This document shows positions 47,893 to 52,896 of a stretch of 52,896 nucleotides of DNA, one piece after another (within the stretch, counting starts at the first letter, position 1; the number at the start of each line of letters is the position of its first letter). The stretch lies in contig JAKOGH010000187.1 of assembly GCA_024811115.1 (NCBI GenBank), positions 1-52,896 of the forward strand. Reading direction: 5' to 3'. The position numbers and the translations under genes are program-made. The notes beneath the pieces are model-generated. The model saw nothing but the letters and a program-made list of their open reading frames with translations. It searched no databases and was not told the origin of the DNA. Source of the DNA: Terana coerulea (taxonomy: Eukaryota > Basidiomycota > Agaricomycetes > Polyporales > Phanerochaetaceae).

Positions 47893-48295
47893 GGCTTGAG
47901 ATCTTGAGGATTTGTTGACATCCCGCCACTCTTAACTTATCCATCATGTGCAATTGTTCTGTCTACTTGCAGCGAACTTGTCTCAGTTTGACTGTTGTTA
48001 TTTAGTCGGATGTCTAAGAATGACGAGTCTGTGCCCTCTTGGTTGGCGGTTGACTCGCCCATCGCTTTTATGCAATTTTGTTCATTTTTCGTTCAAAGCC
48101 CGACGGCGCTCGTAGATTATAGATCCACCGTCAAGACAGTTGTCAGCGGTGGCGAGGATGCGCCTCCAGCCTTGATACCCATTAGTCTTCATTAACTCGC
48201 CGTACCCATGCGCCGCATACCGCCGCTGGGCGGCCAGCGTGGCCATCGAGTCCTTCCGTGCTGCGTTCTGCCAGTAGCTCATGTGCCGCGAGGCT
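47893..48295. other. Intergenic region, 3' ends of convergent genes
   Basis: It separates the finger/RING gene and the small minus-strand gene. An open frame on the minus strand (48372-48082) extends here but resembles nothing known. No other feature was seen. Confidence 0.35.
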
Positions 48296-49001
48296 CTACC
48301 AGTGTGCACCGTATCGTGGGAGGTCAATTCGTGACTCATATCGATTAAAATCGTCGCCCAGTGGGTGCACAACGACGAACTCCGTCAAATCTATGGAAAA
48401 CTACCCGCCGGTACTGACTTCAACCCCGATCTCTCCAGCTGCCTCGTGTATGTTACAGCCTCCCCACCATCGCTCGTCCAATCGCCGCTATCCACTCCGC
48501 GTCGGCCCGTATACAATACATATACCCTTCCTGACCCGCGCGCATCGGCTGCACAGGCATCCTCTCCATAGTGGCCAGTCCCCGTTCACGCTGCGCTAGC
48601 CTCTCCATCTTCATGACGGATGGCCCCACCGCCTTTTTCAACACTGCTACGACCCATCTCCCGCTGGCATGCATACCCATTTCAGGCGCGCCCTCGCGCA
48701 CCGTGACGGGCGGCACAAGCGTCCTTTCCGCTATGTCCTGCAGACGCTGACGCTGCACCAGCGAGAGCACCGTAAGTCTGTGTGGGATCATGCCAGCGTT
48801 CTTCGCGAGGACCAGCAGCCCTGGGCTCGCCATGCCCACAACGCCCGTGTGCGTGCCGTCTCTGAGCCGTAGCGTGCGACAGCCCGCCTGCGGGCCCGGG
48901 TCCCCGACTTCCCAGGCGAAAAACCACTCGTCTTTGTGGGAGACGAGGTAGACGATGGTTGGCCGATTGGGTTCTTCGGGGACCAGTTGGCTCGATGGCA
49001 T
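48296..49001 (-). CDS. Small fungal protein of unknown function
   Basis: Tentative gene. A plausible start at 49001 gives MPSSQLVPEEPNRPTIVYLV followed by SHKDEWFFAWEVGDP, and a later segment reads ASGRWVVAVLKKAV. This resembles an uncharacterised fungal family with an opening beta strand and a late W-containing helix. A likely last exon reads LTEFVVVHPLGDDFNRYESR and stops at 48296. The splice path between these parts could not be settled: one intron may span about 48760-48830, and the junction before the last exon does not keep frame with the donors tried. A TTTATATA box lies about 95 bases upstream of the start. No function is assigned. Confidence 0.5.
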
Positions 49002-51297
49002 GGCGGGTAGGTCTGCGTGGTTCGTGATAGAGGGTCTGTTGGTTTGGGGAGGCAGAAGAGCTTTGGGTTGCAGATGACCGCAGAGCAGCCCATGTATATA
49101 AAGTGTGACTGAGGGTAGGTGCAGGCCGCGCGCGTACGCATGGCATGGACAAAGGGTCAAAGCGGCCACAGGAAGCTACCTTGGCACCGCTACGAGCAAT
49201 AGCTTGACAGTGCACCACCCATAGCGCCGCGCATGCTTTGACAATCCGGTGGCCTCCATTTCTGCTGAAGCGACTGTAAGTGGCAATTCACCGCAAGGCA
49301 GCTTAGTGAAGGGACAAACTGGTGGTTCTGATGGAATGAGCTCACCTAAATTCGAATGACATAAGATGCATAAAAGTGACCAAGTGATCAGACGCCAGTG
49401 ACGGTGTACTAAGGCCCGCAAAGTGCGGCCTTCAAGCGGTAAACCTGAGCCACGCTAAGACGCGGTGGCTAGAAAATCATTCATTGCTTGTTTTTCCGTC
49501 AAGATACATCTATCATGCTCCGCTTAGTGATCATGGGAGGCTTAGGCATGAAAAGGACGAGTGCGGACGAGCGTCTTGACGAGCATCGGGGTGGAGGCAG
49601 ACAAGTGGCAGAGAAATTGCGGGTAAAGTGTCCGAATGTGGTAGGCAGAAGCTTTGTGAATAAACAAGGCCAAATAGCCCATGATGGGTGGGCAGGATTA
49701 AGCGCTTTGCGGGTTGAACCACGCGCAGAACGCGGACATGCTCCCAAGGCTACATACCCGCTCGGTTTCCATCATGCCTCGATCTGTCTTCTACTGTAAC
49801 GCTTACCGGCAATGGACATTGACGTTACCACAAATACCAAGATGCAGAGCTGAAGTGACGGCCGGCCGGCCGCTGCGCTTCGCTGACATTGCGACAAAGC
49901 TTGCGCCAGCTTCTCGTCCTGTGCGCCATTTGAACATGTCACGGAGCTATTCTCATTGTTTTCAACATGACCATAAGGTGAGCACATAGCCTCGTGCCCC
50001 ACACTTCTTCTATAACCTCACATTTGGTTTCCAGAAGCTTTGGAGCAACGCATGACCTACTACATGGCATTGGCTGCTCCTGTACTGCCGTATTTGAATG
50101 TCATCCTGAATGACATTGTAAAGCGGCAGCTGTGATTTCAAAGGCGTTGAAACTGCTGACCTGAAGGCTACTTATGCTTGCGGGCATGGTTCGTGTTCAA
50201 GTCCTATTCCCGGATTGCTTCGCACACTAATTCATATCACAAGCGGCGTAGGCTGGAGTCCGGAAGCCCCTCATCCTGTCAACTCGCTACATTCTCTCCG
50301 TCGGGTGCCTGAGCTAACGCTAACGACCCTTCCCCCTGCGGCTCCGTTTGTTCCGCTCTCAGGCTTGCCCTACCCGACGCCCCTTACATTGAGGCAGCCT
50401 CGCTCTCCAAACCCAACAAGTATCCGACCACATGGACAGTCCCTCCCCGCACACGGCAGCCTTGCACTCCTTCGTGCACCCCGCTCGTGTGCACTGTGCA
50501 CTCAAACGGCAAGGCTCGGACGCCCGAAGTATCTTATCAGATACCCCGTGTCCCACCACCCCCATCTCTCAATAACTTACAGTAGTACGGACCGCCACAT
50601 GATTGAGCCTACTTTGAGCCTCCAAAGGCACCGCGGACCCAGACCGCCGGCCCCGGTCAATGGCAATCCGCACACGGACGCCAACAAGGTTGCACTCCCA
50701 CCAACGCGCGATGGCCCTGCTTCCCAGTGCTTCTCTACGCCCCGCGGACAGATGCGCGGGCCTGTCTTATCTGATACCGCCCCTGCTGACTCTATCGCGC
50801 GCGGGGCCTGTTGCGGCCTCCCCTGACGTTGTCGGGTGGCTCTGGGACGAGCTGGGCCGTGTCGTACAGGCAGCGGATCCGCTGCCGAGGGTCTATTGAG
50901 CGGGTGGGCGGGTATGTCGGCAGGCCTGCTATTGCAACGTCGGAGCCACGCCCGTTCGGCAAGATCGAAGGCCACAAAGAGAGCTAGCTATAGACCTGTA
51001 TGTGATCTACGCGTGCTACAACGTACCACTCGCGCTTCGATTTCCCAGTGCAAAGCGGGAAGAGGGAGGGTGTCTGGACCGGTGGTGACGTCTGCGTCGT
51101 CACGTTCGCGTCGACCGTAGGGTGGCGCACGCAAAATTGGGGCCATGAAGTGAAGGGAGGCACAAATCCTTTGAGCCACCCAGCAACAGGCATGGCAGTG
51201 AAAGAGAATACAAGCGTAGCAGCCGTCGCAGTCGTCATATGTATCAGCCCTGAAACCCACATACCCACAATTTTGTCGTTTCGTCAGAACAGAAGGC
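49002..51297. other. About 2.3 kb without a confident gene
   Basis: Open frames here are Pro/Arg-rich, overlap on both strands and match no known family. Landmarks are a GGCCGGCCGG run near 49862 and a perfect 18-base palindrome at 50869-50886. The left edge is the promoter of the small gene; the right part is the 3' side of FTR1, whose frame could extend to 50988. A non-coding RNA gene is possible but nothing supports it directly. Confidence 0.4.
50869..50886. repeat. Perfect 18-base palindrome
   Basis: GGCAGCGGATCCGCTGCC reads the same on both strands. It could be a binding site for a dimeric protein or a chance GC-rich word; nothing around it decides. Confidence 0.6.
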
Positions 51298-52735
51298 TCA
51301 CGCCTTCTCCACCGAGCCCGCTGCGCTCTCCGCGTCCCCGTCCGGCGCGCCGCGCGCTCCCGCCGGCGCACGCCCGCCGCGCTCTCGCGGCCGAACAGCC
51401 GCGTGCGGCCCTCGCTGAACTTCATGTACACAAGCACGGCAATCGCGGCGAGCCAGTAGAACACGTAGCCGAGCACCGTCCCGATGGTCGCGCTGTTCGT
51501 CCAGCCGAAGATCGCGTTGAAGAGCGTCCAGCCGGACGAGTCGAAGTTGTTGTCCGGGTTGCAGCAGTCGAGGTGCCACACGTTCCCGCGCACGTCGTAC
51601 GAGCCCGGGCCGTCGCCCGCGGCGCCGGCGTCGTCGACGTCTGCCCCGAGCCTACAAGTGGACGGTCAGCGTGGAAGGGATATGGGCAGGGAGAGGAACT
51701 TACAGCTTGTTGAAGGCTTGCTCTTGGAAGGCGCCGATGGCGCGGCTGAAGAGACCGGCACCGATGAGGAGGATGAAGTTGGTCATGACGACGAGGAACA
51801 CGGTGAGGGCTGAAGCGCGAGAACGTCAAAGTGTCGTCTTGCGCGCAGAAAGTAAGACTCACTGGTCCGGCTCGCGAATGAGTAGATGAGGAAGCCGCAG
51901 ACGAGACCGCAAATCACGCCGACGACGGTGGCGAGCGGGATTGACGTTGCGGGCTGGCCGAGCGAGACACCACCGACGAAGATGACCGCTTCCATGCCTG
52001 CGAAGCACGTCAGACTTCTGTGAGAAAAACGCAAAAGGTAGGCTTACCTTCTCGCAAAACGGTGATCAAAGGCAAGATGAATAGCACCCACTTGCCAGAC
52101 TTGGTCTGTGCGTCGACATCTGGGAACGCGTCACGGTAAATAAAGGCGACGAGAGCCAGGTATAGGACAAACTACGCACGCTGTCCGTCGAAGGCGCGTT
52201 GCAGCTTGACGCGCCATTTAGCCTTGGCACGGTCCATCTTGAGCATGGTGACTCCCATGACGAAAATCATGAGGCACGCGATCAGCTCGAAGATACCTGG
52301 GTGTATGCGGTCAGCACCGGCTACAGACGCGCGAACTTGGCACGCACCCTCCCAGAGCTCCTCGGACTTGGCCCACAGGTTGGAGGCCTGCGTGAACCAG
52401 ACGGCGATGAAGGCGGCGCCGATGGCGAGCGCGAGAACAGGCCGGCGGCCGAGCCGGCGAAGATCTGGATGCGCATCTTGCGGATGAAGCGCTGCGCGCA
52501 GCTCCGCGTCCTCGCGGCTCTCGAGCTGGGGCTGCGCGGCGAGCGCGTCGGCGCCCGCCTCGCCGTCGCCCTCGCGCTTCTCACGGGGCTCGGCGGCGGC
52601 GGCGAGCGCGCGCGTCTTGTCCTCGTGCGCGATCTGCTCGACGAGGCCGCAGAGGACGGAGACGATGATGGCGGCCTCGAGGGTCTCGCGGAAGACGATG
52701 AAGAAGATGGGGACGGAGAAGACGTTCTTGCCCAT
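51298..52735 (-). CDS. FTR1: High-affinity iron permease FTR1
   Basis: Plasma-membrane iron transporter that in fungi works with a multicopper ferroxidase (Fet3 type), taking up Fe3+ as the oxidase makes it. The start MGKNVFSVPIFFIVFRETLE at 52735 carries the first REXXE motif (RETLE, where REGLE is common). SEELWEG with IFELIACLMIFVMGV follows after an intron, and then the second motif REGMEAVIFVGGVSLG. SGWTLFNAIFGWTNSATIGT and GYVFYWLAAIAVLVYMKF form the last spans. About seven spans are expected. A ~20-residue segment (52440-52500) is out of frame with the expected RFIRKMRIQIFAGSAAGL, pointing to a +1/-1 base pair of errors. The C-terminus is unsure: the stop is at 51298 in one frame or 50988 in the other. 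No ferroxidase gene is in the window; it may lie to the right. Confidence 0.9.
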
Positions 52736-52787
52736 CGTGTCGGCTAGTGCGGGGACGGGGCGGACACTAGGAGGGACCGGTCGCTGC

Positions 52788-52816
52788 CTGGGGAGGGAGG
52801 GAGGGAGGGTCGGGGG
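52788..52816 (+). promoter_or_regulatory. G-quadruplex-type GGGA repeat upstream of FTR1
   Basis: A run of GGG blocks separated by single A bases, then GGGGG, lies 55-80 bases upstream of the FTR1 start on the opposite strand. Four or more G3 blocks with one-base loops meet the usual G-quadruplex rule. It also makes a pyrimidine (TCCC) tract on the FTR1 coding strand, common in fungal core promoters without TATA. Confidence 0.6.
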
Positions 52817-52896
52817 CCCCCGGCGCGCAGACGAGGCATTTTAAGACGGTGGGCGGAGGGACATGAGGAGGATCCAGAGGGGAGAAACCAAGTGCC

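Noticed and set aside
48365..48571. Plus-strand ORF over the small unknown gene
   Set aside because: It starts with a protein-like stretch but quickly becomes low in complexity; the minus-strand reading has a TATA-like box and family-like segments.
50190..50212. tRNA-like T-arm (GTTCAAGTCC) near 50200
   Set aside because: No acceptor stem, anticodon arm or D arm could be paired around it.
50215..50826. 203-codon plus-strand ORF as a gene
   Set aside because: The product is Pro/Ser/Arg-rich and low in complexity, the opposite strand is also open, and no family pattern or splice support was seen.

Overview
This is a piece of a fungal nuclear genome, most likely from a basidiomycete of the Agaricomycetes (inferred). 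The genes are dense, on both strands, and cut by many introns of about 45-60 bases with GT...AG ends and CTGAC/CTAAC-like branch sites. They encode eukaryotic proteins such as a 26S proteasome ATPase and a mitochondrial ribosomal protein. No bacterial operon signals, CRISPR arrays, rRNAs or convincing tRNAs were seen.

Layout. 1-~7.6 kb: a broken non-LTR (LINE) retrotransposon on the minus strand, lying against a remnant (~7.6-7.9 kb) of a membrane-protein gene. 8-28.4 kb: three related zinc-finger SF1 RNA helicases of the MOV10/SDE3/SAD-3 type (copies A, B, C), all on the minus strand. Among them lie an intact copy of the membrane-protein gene (12.8-14.1 kb), the proteasome ATPase Rpt6 (18.1-19.6 kb) and two tandem class 3-like aldehyde dehydrogenases (20.1-24.5 kb). 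28.6-35 kb: an aminopeptidase P, mitochondrial ribosomal protein uS7m and, divergent from it, a NIPA-type magnesium transporter. 35.9-43.1 kb: a secreted S10 serine carboxypeptidase, a third aldehyde dehydrogenase and an alpha/beta hydrolase with a 14-nt microexon. 43.3-49 kb: an NmrA/SDR-like protein, a protein with a C2H2 finger array plus RING, and a small unknown gene. 51.3-52.7 kb: an FTR1 iron permease at the right edge.

How the parts relate. The helicases belong to a family whose studied members act in RNA silencing and transposon or virus control. Helicase A with the membrane-gene remnant, and helicase B with the intact membrane gene, have the same convergent arrangement, so a two-gene block was probably duplicated in tandem and the LINE now abuts the damaged copy. 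The three aldehyde dehydrogenases share intron positions and are recent paralogues. The rest are housekeeping, secretory and transport genes without an obvious common pathway.

Caution on reading frames. Several genes show single-base frame breaks, often at runs of the same base: all three helicases, the carboxypeptidase and FTR1. Other genes (Rpt6, three ALDHs, aminopeptidase P, uS7m, NIPA, hydrolase) read cleanly. Some breaks may be sequencing errors, but their concentration in the helicases could also mean real decay. Exon models were made by eye from splice signals and protein family patterns.
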